Assembly (NCBI RefSeq): GCF_003971065.1
Contig: NZ_RYDV01000005.1
Location: 1 to 64,000, forward strand
From: Candidimonas sp. SYP-B2681
Lineage (GTDB): Bacteria; Pseudomonadota; Gammaproteobacteria; Burkholderiales; Burkholderiaceae_B
Length of the DNA stretch: 64,000 bases
Direction of reading: 5' to 3'
Shown here: piece after piece, positions 36,013 to 45,546 of the stretch
Layout of the letters: every line of letters starts with the position of its first letter
How positions within the stretch are numbered: the stretch's first letter is position 1
Made by a program: the position numbers and the translations under genes
Notes under the pieces: model-generated
What the model was told of the DNA's origin: nothing
Databases searched by the model: none
What the model saw: only the letters and a program-made list of their open reading frames with translations

Positions 36013-37051
36013 GATTCAACTCCTCTACCGTTACGCCGCGCGAACGCATGAATGCCTTCGCCTGCTCGATTTGCTCGCTGGTTCCGCGCGCCAGAATTGC
36101 CAGTGATCCGAAAGCCTGTTCCTGGATTTCATCGATCTGACCGTGCAGGATATTGAAGTCCAGTCCAAATCGTCGCACCACCTCCGATAGCAAAGGGTCT
36201 TCAACGCCTGTGCCGGTAAAAGCCAGGCGAAGCAAGTGATCCTGGCCTTCGCCCTCCTGGGTCTGGGCCAGTTTTGCCCGAACGCGCTGAAGCACGCCCT
36301 TGGGAAGGTCCTGTCCGATGACATCGCCTATCATCGAGCGTGTCACTGGATGCTGAGGAGCCCGGAATATGTCCAGCACTGATCCATGTTCAATCAACTC
36401 GCCGGCTTCCATAACGGCCATGCGGTCGCAGATCATCTTGATGACTTCCATCTGGTGTGTAATCAGTACGATAGTCAGCCCTAGTTCGCGATTGATTCTT
36501 TTCAGTAGGTCCAGAATGGATCGCGTCGTTTCAGGGTCCAGCGCCGAGGTCGCCTCGTCCGAGAGCAACACCTTGGGATCATTGGCCAGGGCACGAGCAA
36601 TGCCGACACGCTGTTTCTGACCGCCGCTGATCTGGGCCGGGTAGCGGTCTGCCAGCGAGGACAGGTCGACCAGCTTCAGCAGTTCGCGTACTTTTCGCTC
36701 GATTTCCGCTTTGCTGACACCGGCCAATTCCAGAGGCAGCGCAATATTGCCATATACCGTTCTTGAAGATAACAAGTTGAAGTGCTGAAAAATCATCCCG
36801 ATTTGGCGCCGCGCGGCTCGCAGCTCGGCGGGATTCAGGCTGGTAATATCCTTGCCATCCAGCAGTACCTGGCCCGAGGTAGGGCGGTTCAATAAATTCA
36901 GGGTGCGCACCAAGGTGCTTTTGCCGGCGCCGCTGCGCCCGATAATGCCGAAGATCTCGCCCTTGCGTATCGAAATGCTTACGTCGCGTATAGCATCGAC
37001 CGGCCCGGATGGGCCTTCGAAACGCTGGGATACTGCCTGTATTTCTATCAT
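35993..37051 (-). CDS. metN: Methionine ABC transporter ATPase MetN
   Basis: 352-residue ATPase. Walker A GRSGAGKS is at 38-45, the Q loop is in [19 protein letters not shown], the signature is [15 protein letters not shown] and Walker B is [14 protein letters not shown]. The C-terminal NIL domain (about 265-345) binds methionine and causes trans-inhibition in known transporters. The start is fixed by homology to MIxIxxVSxxF. An intrinsic terminator ends 11 bases before the ATG (see findings). Confidence 0.96.
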   Translation of the reverse strand: MIEIQAVSQRFEGPSGPVDAIRDVSISIRKGEIFGIIGRSGAGKSTLVRTLNLLNRPTSGQVLLDGKDITSLNPAELRAARRQIGMIFQHFNLLSSRTVYGNIALPLELAGVSKAEIERKVRELLKLVDLSSLADRYPAQISGGQKQRVGIARALANDPKVLLSDEATSALDPETTRSILDLLKRINRELGLTIVLITHQMEVIKMICDRMAVMEAGELIEHGSVLDIFRAPQHPVTRSMIGDVIGQDLPKGVLQRVRAKLAQTQEGEGQDHLLRLAFTGTGVEDPLLSEVVRRFGLDFNILHGQIDEIQEQAFGSLAILARGTSEQIEQAKAFMRSRGVTVEELNHVIAND

Positions 37052-37062
37052 GAGTCAGATAC

Positions 37063-37101
37063 AAAAAGGCAGCAGGCCGTTTCAAAGCACGGACTGCTGC
37101 C
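37063..37101 (-). terminator. Intrinsic terminator just upstream of metN
   Basis: On the minus strand GGCAGCAGTCCGT (37101-37089) pairs with ACGGCCTGCTGCC (37080-37068) with one mismatch, followed by TTTTT. It is either the end of the polysaccharide operon or an attenuator in a metN leader. A possible promoter -10 (TACAAT) for metN lies about 40 bases upstream of the hairpin. Confidence 0.85.
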
Positions 37102-37204
37102 GCAGATGGTGTAAAGAATGGACGATTGTAATGGTAAGCCTTACTATGGCGAAGTAATTTTTTCGAACACCTATATTACCAAAAGTTATAAATGGGCGTT
37201 TTCG

Positions 37205-39250
37205 CTACACCCGGTGGGCAACGGAAGCGCGGTGCGCGCGTTGCTGATGTATTAAGTCAACAATGGCATCATCCGGCTTATAGCCGTCGACCAGTTGGAA
37301 AAATAGCGTCCGGACTTTCGGATAGTCGTCTTCTCTGATGGCGCCGGCCAGTTCCGTAAGGGCAATTTTAAGCGTCTCCCAGTCCAGCTGACTTTCCTGT
37401 GCACGCATGATCATCGGGTGTTCCGTCGCCGTGACGTTGTCGCCGATGAGCAGTTCTTCGTAAAGCTTTTCTCCGGGACGTAGCCCGGTGAACTCAATGG
37501 CGATATCCCCATCCAGATTCCGTGCCGACCGCACGCTAAGACCTGAAAGCTGAACCATTTTTTCGGCCAACTGAGATATTTTCACCGGCTCACCCATATC
37601 CAGCACAAATACGTCCCCGCCCGAACCCATGGACCCTGCCTGGATAACCAGTTGCGCCGCTTCCGGTATGGTCATGAAGTACCGTGTAATGTCGGCGTGG
37701 GTCACCGTAACGGGACCACCTTTGCGTATCTGCTGGCGAAATAGCGGAATGACCGACCCGGATGAGCCCAGCACATTGCCGAATCGGACCATGGTGTAGC
37801 GCGTCCGGTTGGTTGTCGCCTGGTGTTCGTTTGGACCAAACAGATGTGGCATGGGCTCGCTGGACAGCGCTTGCAGAACCAGTTCAGCAAGACGCTTGGT
37901 GCTTCCCATGACGTTTGTGGGTCGAACCGCCTTGTCGGTAGAGATCAGCACGAAATTCTTCACCCCGGCCCGCATGGCGGCCTGTGCCGCATATAGGGTT
38001 CCGAAGGTGTTGTTGACAATGCCTTCGGCGATGTTGCGTTCCACCATAGGCACGTGTTTATAGGCGGCTGCGTGATAGACGGTGTCGACTTTCCACGAGT
38101 TCATGACGTCAAAAAGCCGGCTCTGATTGCGCACCGAACCAAGTATGGGAATAACGCGCATTGCGAGTCCGGCGTTACGTATGTGGCTTTCCAGCTCGGA
38201 CTGAATGTTGTAGAGACCAAATTCCGAATGCTCGAAAAGAATGAGCGTTTGTGGGGCATTGCGTACAATTTGCCGGCACAGCTCGGAACCTATCGATCCA
38301 CCGGCGCCTGTGACCATGACCACCTGATCCCGGATGCAGCGTTCAAATAGGTCAGGATGAGGTTGCACCGTGTCGCGCCCTAACAGGTCGTCAATATCGA
38401 CTTCCCGCAGAGCTTCGACTTGCACCCGGCCGCTGGCCAGATCCATGAATCCCGGAATCGTGCGTATGGAGACGGGATAGGGCGTCAGCATGTCGATGAT
38501 CTCGTTTCTGCGCGCGCGTGAGGCCGATGGAATGGCCAGCAGCACCTCATCCACTTCAGTGCCTCCCAGCAAATTATCGAGATCGTTCGGCGCATGTACA
38601 GGAAGCCCCGCCAGCAGGCGACCCGCCAGTTCCGGGTTATCGTCGATGAAGGCGACGGCTATCATTTCGCGGCCAATGCGCAAGGCATGGAGCAATTGGT
38701 TACCGGCTGCTCCCGCTCCATAGATAATCACGCGTGGACGCACGTCTTTTCGTTGGCCGCCTCGCAGTTCCGACGGCTTTGTCCTGAGACTGAGCCGGTC
38801 GCTGCTGAAATACTGCCTCATGACGACCCGCAGCCCGCCTATCAGCAACAGGCATAGCATCCAGTAAATGATCACGACTGAGCGCGGGATCACTGCGGGC
38901 GGCTTGCCATAGATGTAAATGGCAAGGGCCAGCAAAACGGTTGACGCGGTAACGGCCTTGGCAATCGTGGTAAACGCTTGATTGCCGAAGTAGCGCATAA
39001 CGGCGCGGTAGAGCCCGAACTTCGCAAAGAGTGGTATTGAGAGTATCGGCGCCAGTACAAAGAGCCATGCATGGCCCTCTAAAGGTTCAACCTGCGACGC
39101 GTCGTCCAGCCGTATAAAGAACGCCAGCCATAAAGCGATCCAGATAAGGACGGCATCGGCGACAATCTGCAGCAGCCGTTTCTCATCGCGCGTCATGGCA
39201 AGAAGCCGAACACGCAGGTCCGGAAGATGGCGTTTGATCTCAGCGAACAT
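37205..39250 (-). CDS. PglF/WbpM-like nucleoside-diphosphate-sugar C4,C6-dehydratase
   Basis: 681 residues from ATG 39250, which overlaps the previous gene by 11 bases. Four membrane helices occupy about 30-160, then a first Rossmann-like region and the catalytic SDR domain with VTGAGGSIGSEL and STDKAVRPTNVMGSTKR. This layout is that of WbpM/PglF, which turn UDP-GlcNAc into the 4-keto-6-deoxy sugar that starts bacillosamine or QuiNAc-type synthesis. It is the last gene of the polysaccharide operon. Function as first step is supported by the adjacent aminotransferase, acetyltransferase and sugar-phosphate transferase. Confidence 0.9.
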   Translation of the reverse strand: MFAEIKRHLPDLRVRLLAMTRDEKRLLQIVADAVLIWIALWLAFFIRLDDASQVEPLEGHAWLFVLAPILSIPLFAKFGLYRAVMRYFGNQAFTTIAKAVTASTVLLALAIYIYGKPPAVIPRSVVIIYWMLCLLLIGGLRVVMRQYFSSDRLSLRTKPSELRGGQRKDVRPRVIIYGAGAAGNQLLHALRIGREMIAVAFIDDNPELAGRLLAGLPVHAPNDLDNLLGGTEVDEVLLAIPSASRARRNEIIDMLTPYPVSIRTIPGFMDLASGRVQVEALREVDIDDLLGRDTVQPHPDLFERCIRDQVVMVTGAGGSIGSELCRQIVRNAPQTLILFEHSEFGLYNIQSELESHIRNAGLAMRVIPILGSVRNQSRLFDVMNSWKVDTVYHAAAYKHVPMVERNIAEGIVNNTFGTLYAAQAAMRAGVKNFVLISTDKAVRPTNVMGSTKRLAELVLQALSSEPMPHLFGPNEHQATTNRTRYTMVRFGNVLGSSGSVIPLFRQQIRKGGPVTVTHADITRYFMTIPEAAQLVIQAGSMGSGGDVFVLDMGEPVKISQLAEKMVQLSGLSVRSARNLDGDIAIEFTGLRPGEKLYEELLIGDNVTATEHPMIMRAQESQLDWETLKIALTELAGAIREDDYPKVRTLFFQLVDGYKPDDAIVDLIHQQRAHRASVAHRV

Positions 39251-40436
39251 CGCATTCACCGGTGACTGTTGCCAGTGACATGACCTCTTTGAGCACTTCG
39301 CATGTCTTTTCGATCTCGGCACTGTCGAGCGTTGGGTGCACCAGGAACATTAGCGCGGTCTCTCCAAGCTCTCGTGCAACCGGTAGTCGTGTCTGGGGGC
39401 GCCAGGTGCCGTGGTCGAATGCTTTTTCCAGGTAAACCTCGGAGCACGAACCTGAATAGCAGGGCACCCCACGAGAGGTGATCTCGTCTTGAATATGATC
39501 GCGAGTCCAGTCTTGTTCTAGCTGTGACGGATCGACGAACACATAGCATTTATAAGCGGCATGCTGAATGTCGGGTGACGGAACGGGCACGCGAAGACCA
39601 GGCAATTGGCTCGCGACGTCCCAAATGCGCTGCGCGTTATTAAGGCGGCTAAGCTGCCATTGCTGCATCCGTCGTAATTGAATACGGCCTATGACAGCTT
39701 GTGTCTCCATCATGCGCCAATTGGTGCCAAAGCTTTCATGCACCCATCGAAAGCCCGGAGGATGCTCGCGCTCGTACACGGCTTCCCAACTTTTTCCATG
39801 ATCTTTGAACGACCACATCGCGGACCAAAGCCCATGATCACGGGTGGTGACCATGCCGCCTTCGCCGCCCGTCGTCATGATTTTGTCCTGGCAAAATGAC
39901 CACGCCCCGATGTGACCGATAGATCCAACACTGCGCCCTTTGTATTGCGCTCCGTGCGCTTGAGCGCAGTCTTCGATTACGAACAGGCTATGTTCATCGG
40001 CCAGACTCATAATGGGGTCCATGTCGCAAGGCCAGCCGGCCAGATGGACGCAAATAATGGCACGCGTGCGATCCGTTAGCACTGGGCGTATGGTGTCGGC
40101 AGTGATATTTTGCGAATCGCGATCCACATCCGCAAAAACTGGCGTGGCGCCACAATTGATAATGCAAGAAACCGATGCAAGAAAAGTGCGTGGCGTCACC
40201 ACCACTTCGTCGCCGGGACCGATACCCAATGCTTTTAACGCCAAATCAAGGGCCAGCGTTCCGTTGCTTACTGCTACGGCATAATCGCAACCGGCCCATT
40301 GCGCAAATTCTTTTTCGAACTGACGGCATTCCTGACCTGTCCAGTAGTTCACTTTATTTGAAAGAACGACATCACGAACGGCATTGGCCTCTTCATCAGT
40401 AAAAGAAGGCCAGCCGGAAAAGGCGGTATTCAGCAT
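39240..40436 (-). CDS. DegT/PglE-like aminotransferase
   Basis: 398-residue PLP aminotransferase of the DegT/DnrJ/EryC1/StrS family. It has NGTLALDLALKALGIGPGDEVVVTPRTF, then the internal aldimine Lys in SFCQDKIMTTGGEGGMV. It probably aminates C4 of the 4-keto sugar made by the neighbouring dehydratase to give a 4-amino sugar. It lies 4 bases after the acetyltransferase gene. The exact sugar is inferred from neighbours. Confidence 0.9.
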   Translation of the reverse strand: MLNTAFSGWPSFTDEEANAVRDVVLSNKVNYWTGQECRQFEKEFAQWAGCDYAVAVSNGTLALDLALKALGIGPGDEVVVTPRTFLASVSCIINCGATPVFADVDRDSQNITADTIRPVLTDRTRAIICVHLAGWPCDMDPIMSLADEHSLFVIEDCAQAHGAQYKGRSVGSIGHIGAWSFCQDKIMTTGGEGGMVTTRDHGLWSAMWSFKDHGKSWEAVYEREHPPGFRWVHESFGTNWRMMETQAVIGRIQLRRMQQWQLSRLNNAQRIWDVASQLPGLRVPVPSPDIQHAAYKCYVFVDPSQLEQDWTRDHIQDEITSRGVPCYSGSCSEVYLEKAFDHGTWRPQTRLPVARELGETALMFLVHPTLDSAEIEKTCEVLKEVMSLATVTGECDVR

Positions 40437-40440
40437 ATTC

Positions 40441-41100
40441 TCACTTCCTTATAAGACGAGCGGCAGGGTTTCCCACGACGGTGGCTCCAGGAGGTACGCT
40501 GCGAGTGACGACGGCGCCCATTCCGACCACTGCGCCGCGTCCAATGACAAGCGGACAGTCCGGCTTACCTTGTTTGATCACGGCATCAGCCCCAATATAG
40601 GCATGGTCGTGTATATGAATATTGCCATTGCATTTCACCCCGGGCGCAAACGTGACGAAGTCGCCAATGACGCAGTCGTGTTCGACATAGCTATAAAGAT
40701 TGGCGTGGAAATGGCGCCCGATGCGGATATTCGAAGTCAGGGTCACAAAAGGGCTGAGGGCTGCGCCTTCGCCCAGGGTGACGTCGTCCATGGTGATCAC
40801 ATTGGTTGCGCGTACTGACCAGGACAATACGCCATCGGTGGCGCACCGTTTGGCGAGCTTTTCGCGGATTGCGCCGTTGGCAATCGCCAGGATCGCATAA
40901 CGCCGGTCTGCCTCACTTGCCATGAATTCGTCGTAGGTCAGTACTCTATGCCCATTGAGATGAGTTGCCGTGGGTGCATCGTCGATGAATACCAGCCTCT
41001 CGGGAGCGACTCCCAGTTTTTCGAGTTGGACTTTTGCCATAGGCATAATGCCGCGGCCGCAGCCGCTGGCGCCGTAAACTGCATATAGTGGACTGCTCAT
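40441..41100 (-). CDS. PglD/NeuD-like sugar O/N-acetyltransferase
   Basis: 219 residues. The N-terminal Rossmann part YAVYGASGCGRGIMPMAK is the PglD/NeuD-type UDP-sugar binding domain; the rest is a left-handed beta-helix of hexapeptide repeats (GEGAALSPFVTLTSNIRIGRHFHANLYSYVEHDCVIGDFVTFAPGV). It should acetylate the 4-amino group. It overlaps the downstream sugar transferase gene by 4 bases (ATGA). Confidence 0.9.
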   Translation of the reverse strand: MSSPLYAVYGASGCGRGIMPMAKVQLEKLGVAPERLVFIDDAPTATHLNGHRVLTYDEFMASEADRRYAILAIANGAIREKLAKRCATDGVLSWSVRATNVITMDDVTLGEGAALSPFVTLTSNIRIGRHFHANLYSYVEHDCVIGDFVTFAPGVKCNGNIHIHDHAYIGADAVIKQGKPDCPLVIGRGAVVGMGAVVTRSVPPGATVVGNPAARLIRK

Positions 41101-41735
41101 GCTTGGTGCCTCGTGTGTTCTGACGCTGCGCCCGGCTCAACGTTTGGCGATCCCGTAAACCGGGCCACCGTTGCTTCGCCTTCAGCGCTAACGTCATCGC
41201 GTAGTAAAACTTTCTTGATCGTCAACAATAAAATCCTCATATCAAGCCAAAAAGACTGATGTTCGACATACCAGACATCCAGCCGGAACTTGTCTTCCCA
41301 ACTCAGCGCGTTGCGCCCGTTCACCTGTGCCCAGCCGGTTATTCCTGGACGCACGTCGTGGCGTCGGAATTGTTCAGGGCTGTATAACGGCAAGTACTCC
41401 ATCAACAAGGGACGCGGCCCGACCAGGCTCATATCGCCCTTAAGCACGTTCCACAGTCCAGGCAATTCGTCCAGGCTCGTAGAGCGCAGAAGGGCGCCGA
41501 ACGCAGTCAGGCGCTGCGCGTCCGGTAATGCCCGGCCATCCGCATCCCGCGCGTTTCGCATGCTGCGGAACTTGATCATTTCAAAGGCTTGACCGTGAAG
41601 TCCGGGCCGTACCTGGCGAAAGAGGACGGGCGAACCCAGCTTGCGTCGGACCTGCCACGCCACGACGCCCATAACCGGAGCGAGCAGCAACAGGGCAGAT
41701 GCCGATACGGTGATATCGAGCATGCGCTTAATCAT
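41097..41735 (-). CDS. PglC-like initiating sugar-phosphate transferase
   Basis: 212-residue monotopic phosphoglycosyl transferase. Family motifs: an N-terminal re-entrant membrane helix (about 6-30), KFRSMRNARD, DELPGLWNVLKGDMSLVGPRPLLMEYL with the catalytic Asp-Glu pair, and RPGITGWAQVNGRN. It would put the first sugar-1-phosphate on undecaprenyl phosphate. It is the small, catalytic-domain-only form like PglC, which fits a diacetylbacillosamine-type sugar. Confidence 0.93.
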   Translation of the reverse strand: MIKRMLDITVSASALLLLAPVMGVVAWQVRRKLGSPVLFRQVRPGLHGQAFEMIKFRSMRNARDADGRALPDAQRLTAFGALLRSTSLDELPGLWNVLKGDMSLVGPRPLLMEYLPLYSPEQFRRHDVRPGITGWAQVNGRNALSWEDKFRLDVWYVEHQSFWLDMRILLLTIKKVLLRDDVSAEGEATVARFTGSPNVEPGAASEHTRHQA

Positions 41736-41793
41736 TCATTTCCTAATCTTTTGCCCGCAGGAATGCGGGCGGTGCTATTGATTGGCGGCAGAT

Positions 41794-42930
41794 TCAACTG
41801 CGGCCGGTAATGCCCATCTCGCGCAACATGATGGCGTTGACTTTGTTCACGTCGTACCTGTCTTCCGCCACTTCGCGCGACTTCGCACCCATGCGCCTGG
41901 CCAAGGCAGGTTCGTTCAGGAATCGCTGCATTGCAGCGGCTAGGGCATCTACCGACCTGACTGGCACCAGGAACCCATTGGCGCCATCAATCACAGTCTC
42001 TCGGCAGCCCGGGGCATCGGTGGTGATTACTGCGCGGCCCATCGCCATGGCTTCCAGAACGGTCCGTGGCGTCCCTTCCCGGTAGGAAGGAAGCACGTAG
42101 ACATTACATGCCGCGATGGCTGGCCGTACGTCGCTTAGACGGCCCCAGTAATTGACGGTGCCTTGTTCAATCCATGTATCGAGCTCGGCGGCGGTGATGG
42201 CGTCTGGGTTCTCGTCAATCCAGCCGACCAGACTGAACACGACGTCGGGGCGGCGAGTGCGGATGCGCGCAGCCGCCTGAGCATACTCGCGTACACCCTT
42301 GTCGCCCAACAGCCGGGCAATCAGAAGGAAATGGGGTTCAACAGGCAGTGCGGCCTGGGGATGTTCAGCGACATTCACGCCCGAGCCATTGACCACGCAG
42401 GAGCGCGTGTCCGGGCGGAGAATGCGCAATGTTCTGAATAACGCTTCGTCGTCCGGGTTCTGAAAAAACACCTTATGAACTTTGCGCAGCCCGAGCGAAT
42501 AAAGGCCTTGGACTAACCAGCGCAGCAAGCGGCGGGAACTTTTTCCGTCATCTTGTCCTTGAAAAGCGTAGCCCAGACCGGTAATCAAGGCGAATCTGTG
42601 GGGAACTTGGGCAAGCCAGCCCGCCAAGGAACCATAGATTACCGGCTTGATGGTGTAGCCCAATACGAAGTCAGGCTTTATCTGTCGCATAAGCCGCCAC
42701 AGATGCAGCGCGCATTTTAGGTCCGCCATGGGGCGCATGCCGGTGCGGCGCAGCGGGATATCGTGAACTTCAAGACCTTTGTCTTCCAGACGCCGGCGCA
42801 TCGGGTCATCCGCAGGCAAATCAGGTGCCGCGATATGCACTTGCAGGCCTGCAGCCAGCAAGGCATCAATCAGTGGGCCGCGAAATTGCAGCAGCGAATC
42901 GGGGAATCCGGCGATCAGTAAGAACTTCAT
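41794..42930 (-). CDS. Glycosyltransferase family 4 (PglA-like)
   Basis: 378-residue GT-B glycosyltransferase. The N-terminal half begins MKFLLIAGFPDSLLQFRGPLIDALLAAG; the donor-binding C-terminal half holds YREGTPRTVLEAMAMGRAVITTDAPGCRETV, the E-x7-E motif of GT4 enzymes. It resembles PglA, which adds the second sugar onto bacillosamine, but the donor sugar cannot be told. It overlaps the Wzy-like gene by 4 bases; a small hairpin (41753-41770) lies after it. Confidence 0.88.
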   Translation of the reverse strand: MKFLLIAGFPDSLLQFRGPLIDALLAAGLQVHIAAPDLPADDPMRRRLEDKGLEVHDIPLRRTGMRPMADLKCALHLWRLMRQIKPDFVLGYTIKPVIYGSLAGWLAQVPHRFALITGLGYAFQGQDDGKSSRRLLRWLVQGLYSLGLRKVHKVFFQNPDDEALFRTLRILRPDTRSCVVNGSGVNVAEHPQAALPVEPHFLLIARLLGDKGVREYAQAAARIRTRRPDVVFSLVGWIDENPDAITAAELDTWIEQGTVNYWGRLSDVRPAIAACNVYVLPSYREGTPRTVLEAMAMGRAVITTDAPGCRETVIDGANGFLVPVRSVDALAAAMQRFLNEPALARRMGAKSREVAEDRYDVNKVNAIMLREMGITGRS

Positions 42931-44132
42931 AATGTTTGCTCGACTGTGGCGGGGCTACGGGTTCGACGTCTGCGGGCGGCGGGACCGGAGCCCTGCCGCT
43001 GGCGCGATTTGCCCAGAACGGAAATGAAAAGTAGGATCAGCATGGGGGCGAACATCCATTTCTGCCTGACCGAGATCCCCAGGTTTGCCGTAGTCATGGC
43101 CAGGACCAGCCATGACAGCAGAGAATAGATCCACAGGAAGGTGCGATTGGTATCCGATACTTGCTTGTTTCGCTTCAGCATTTTGAAGCTGCCAGCCACG
43201 ATCAGGAACAGCAGGAGAAGATTGTCAGCCGATGCTGCTAAAGCGAATATGCTTCCAGCTTCGAACGGAAGCGGCCTGAATAGATAGCTGTACAGCTGCA
43301 TGGGCAGACTCATCGAGGAAATGTCGATGCTGCTGCCACCTTGTGTGTTGACCGACTGCCGTTGTTCGACATAGCTCGCCAAATCTTCAGCACCCGCTCC
43401 CTCGCCCACACCGGCGTAGTTCAAGGCAAAGGGAATCATGGCGGCGGTTGCCGCTAGCGCCACGCCTCCTAGCAGCATGCGCTGCGGCAGCGGTATGCTT
43501 TTCTGAAACACGAGCGAGCCAGTCAGTGCAATCACCATAATTCCGGCTATGTGAGGTCGCACCAGTAACATAATCCCTACCGCGGCGACCATCAACAGGG
43601 CTCTGCGCTTCAGGTTCATGGCCGACCACAGCGCAAGTCCCGTTGCCATGAAAGCCAGCGAATCTTTTCCTAACGCGCTGGTCCAGAAACTGATTGAAGG
43701 CAGGAAAACAATCAAGGTGGCGAAGCGGCGTACTAACGCGGACTTGTCAACGGTGGTGGCCCGCAGGCTGGCGTCGAAGGCCAGCAAGCCAATACTGCCA
43801 AAGATGTTGAATAGCAGGCAGGCGCCGAGGAACGACAGGTTCAACCCCGTGACAAAAAGCGTGGCAATGCTTACCACGGCGCCGGTGCCAACCGACAGCA
43901 TGAACTCGCCGTTCATGGCCTTGATGTAATACACCAATGCATCGGCGCCATTGGTGATGGCGTACACGGCATAGACAACGCAAAACAACGAATGCCACAT
44001 GTAAAGGAGCAAGGTTCTCCGTTGTGGCAGTTGCAGGCGCTTGCCTATCGACAGGGTAATAAACAGGCCTGCCAAAAATACCAGCAAGGCGCTGGCTAAA
44101 TGGATGGGCGTGTCGGTCAGTGCCAGTTCCAT
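42927..44132 (-). CDS. Wzy-like polytopic membrane protein
   Basis: 401 residues with about ten hydrophobic segments and no soluble enzyme motif. A long periplasmic loop (about 240-275, Gly/Ser/Gln-rich) is followed by more membrane segments, typical of polysaccharide polymerases of the O-antigen/EpsG kind. The polymerase gene is otherwise missing from the locus, which makes this the best candidate. Sequence identity among polymerases is low, so the call is by topology and context. It shares one base with the upstream CapK-like gene (TGATG). Confidence 0.7.
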   Translation of the reverse strand: MELALTDTPIHLASALLVFLAGLFITLSIGKRLQLPQRRTLLLYMWHSLFCVVYAVYAITNGADALVYYIKAMNGEFMLSVGTGAVVSIATLFVTGLNLSFLGACLLFNIFGSIGLLAFDASLRATTVDKSALVRRFATLIVFLPSISFWTSALGKDSLAFMATGLALWSAMNLKRRALLMVAAVGIMLLVRPHIAGIMVIALTGSLVFQKSIPLPQRMLLGGVALAATAAMIPFALNYAGVGEGAGAEDLASYVEQRQSVNTQGGSSIDISSMSLPMQLYSYLFRPLPFEAGSIFALAASADNLLLLFLIVAGSFKMLKRNKQVSDTNRTFLWIYSLLSWLVLAMTTANLGISVRQKWMFAPMLILLFISVLGKSRQRQGSGPAARRRRTRSPATVEQTL

Positions 44133-45514
44133 CAGTTTCTTTGCAGTGCGGCCGGGCTCATCGATTCGGGCGTCAGCATGTTTTTAACGATACGAAATTT
44201 GCCGCTTTTCTCGCGTGGAATTTCTTGCACAAGATGAAGGTGAACGGCAACAGACTTACCCAGCCTCAGGGTCATGGCGTCCAGAAAGTGTTGTTGCTGG
44301 TCGGCAGTGAACTGGTCATTGGCGACAACCGAGATGCTCACTGAGTCGGCTTCACTCTGTGTCACCTGGAAGCACACAATGCCCGCGACGTCTTTGGTGC
44401 AATTGCTGATGTTGCCCAAGTTCACTTTGCCGTTTTCCGGCGACCAGATGAAGTCCGAAGTCCGTCCATCGATGTATTCGACTACCGGAAAACTTGAACC
44501 GCAGGCACATTTGAACGATGGCGGCGCCAGCTTTATCCGGTCGCCGATGCGGTAGCGAATAAGAGGCGTGCCAGTGGTTGTGAATGCGGTCACCAGGATT
44601 TCTCCTTCCTCGGCCGCTTGCAGGTTCTCGTCGACGACCTCGAATACACCGGTCAAGGGGTGAATGTGCAGCGAACCGCTGGGGCACTGCAGAATGAATG
44701 GTGCGCCCTCGGATGCGGCATACTGGTCGATGACCTGACAGCCCAATACGCGGGAAATAGTTTCCCGGTATTTTGGCAGCACGGTTTCTGCGGTTGGAAA
44801 GAAAGCGGTAACCGAACCGTCGTATTTCAGATTTCGCTCTTCGGCCATGGTGCACAGGTCATAGACACTGGACGGAAAGCCGACAAGGTATTCAGGTTTG
44901 AATTGGCAGAATGCCTGCCAATAGGCATCGAAATTTTGCTGACTAATATGAAAAGTTGAAAAGAAGCGGATCTTGTTGATGTAGTCGTCACGATATACGT
45001 CACCCCGCAGTAAATCCTTGGGGCGCACGAGGCTTTTGCCACTGAACCATGCCACCTTCTTTCCCAGGCTGTAGCCGTACCTGGCACGAAAGTGGTCCTT
45101 CAACGCAAAGCGCTCTTGCATGTCGTGTGGTGCGTATATGACTTTCATGGAGGCGCCGGTAGTGCCGCCGGTCAGGCTGACAATTCCATCCTTTTCTTCC
45201 ATCGTGCGAATGGAATCCATATTCGCAAGCAGTTGCGTTTTCTCCAGGATAGGAAATTCATGCAACGACTTCCCTTGATGGTTTCCATACCACCGAGATT
45301 GCTGTGTAGCGGCCCGCAGGAATTCATGCAGCCGCCTGTCGGCCTCGCATGCTACGTCCGGCGCTGCTGCTGTTTCGAAACGGCGATAGTAGTCTCGGTA
45401 AGCCTTGTAGCGACCCTTGTGCCGCTGACTGTAAAGGAAGGTGTTGTAAAGGCTGATGCCAACGTTTTGCACCACGATGGGTGCGTACTTAAGAATAAAA
45501 TCTTTCAAAGCCAT
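44132..45514 (-). CDS. CapK-like adenylate-forming enzyme (phenylacetate-CoA ligase family)
   Basis: 460-residue member of the CapK/PaaK group. The ATP-phosphate loop reads VSLTGGTTGAS, with ATP- and adenylate-binding segments IDQYAASEGAPF and TGTPLIRYRIGDR. These proteins occur in many capsule loci, where the role is unknown; transfer of an acyl or amino acid group onto the sugar is a plausible guess. The typical catabolic phenylacetate genes are absent nearby. Confidence 0.85.
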   Translation of the reverse strand: MALKDFILKYAPIVVQNVGISLYNTFLYSQRHKGRYKAYRDYYRRFETAAAPDVACEADRRLHEFLRAATQQSRWYGNHQGKSLHEFPILEKTQLLANMDSIRTMEEKDGIVSLTGGTTGASMKVIYAPHDMQERFALKDHFRARYGYSLGKKVAWFSGKSLVRPKDLLRGDVYRDDYINKIRFFSTFHISQQNFDAYWQAFCQFKPEYLVGFPSSVYDLCTMAEERNLKYDGSVTAFFPTAETVLPKYRETISRVLGCQVIDQYAASEGAPFILQCPSGSLHIHPLTGVFEVVDENLQAAEEGEILVTAFTTTGTPLIRYRIGDRIKLAPPSFKCACGSSFPVVEYIDGRTSDFIWSPENGKVNLGNISNCTKDVAGIVCFQVTQSEADSVSISVVANDQFTADQQQHFLDAMTLRLGKSVAVHLHLVQEIPREKSGKFRIVKNMLTPESMSPAALQRN

Positions 45515-45546
45515 TTTTCACCAGAAATCAGATTGACAAGCGGCCG

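Noticed and set aside
37052-37204. SAM riboswitch upstream of metN
   Set aside because: The leader before the terminator is too short and lacks the conserved core of SAM-I or SAM-II aptamers that I can recall.
41753-41770. Terminator inside the polysaccharide operon after the PglA-like gene
   Set aside because: GCCCGCA/TGCGGGC forms a 7-bp hairpin but is followed by A residues on the transcribed strand, not T; more likely an RNA fold than a stop.
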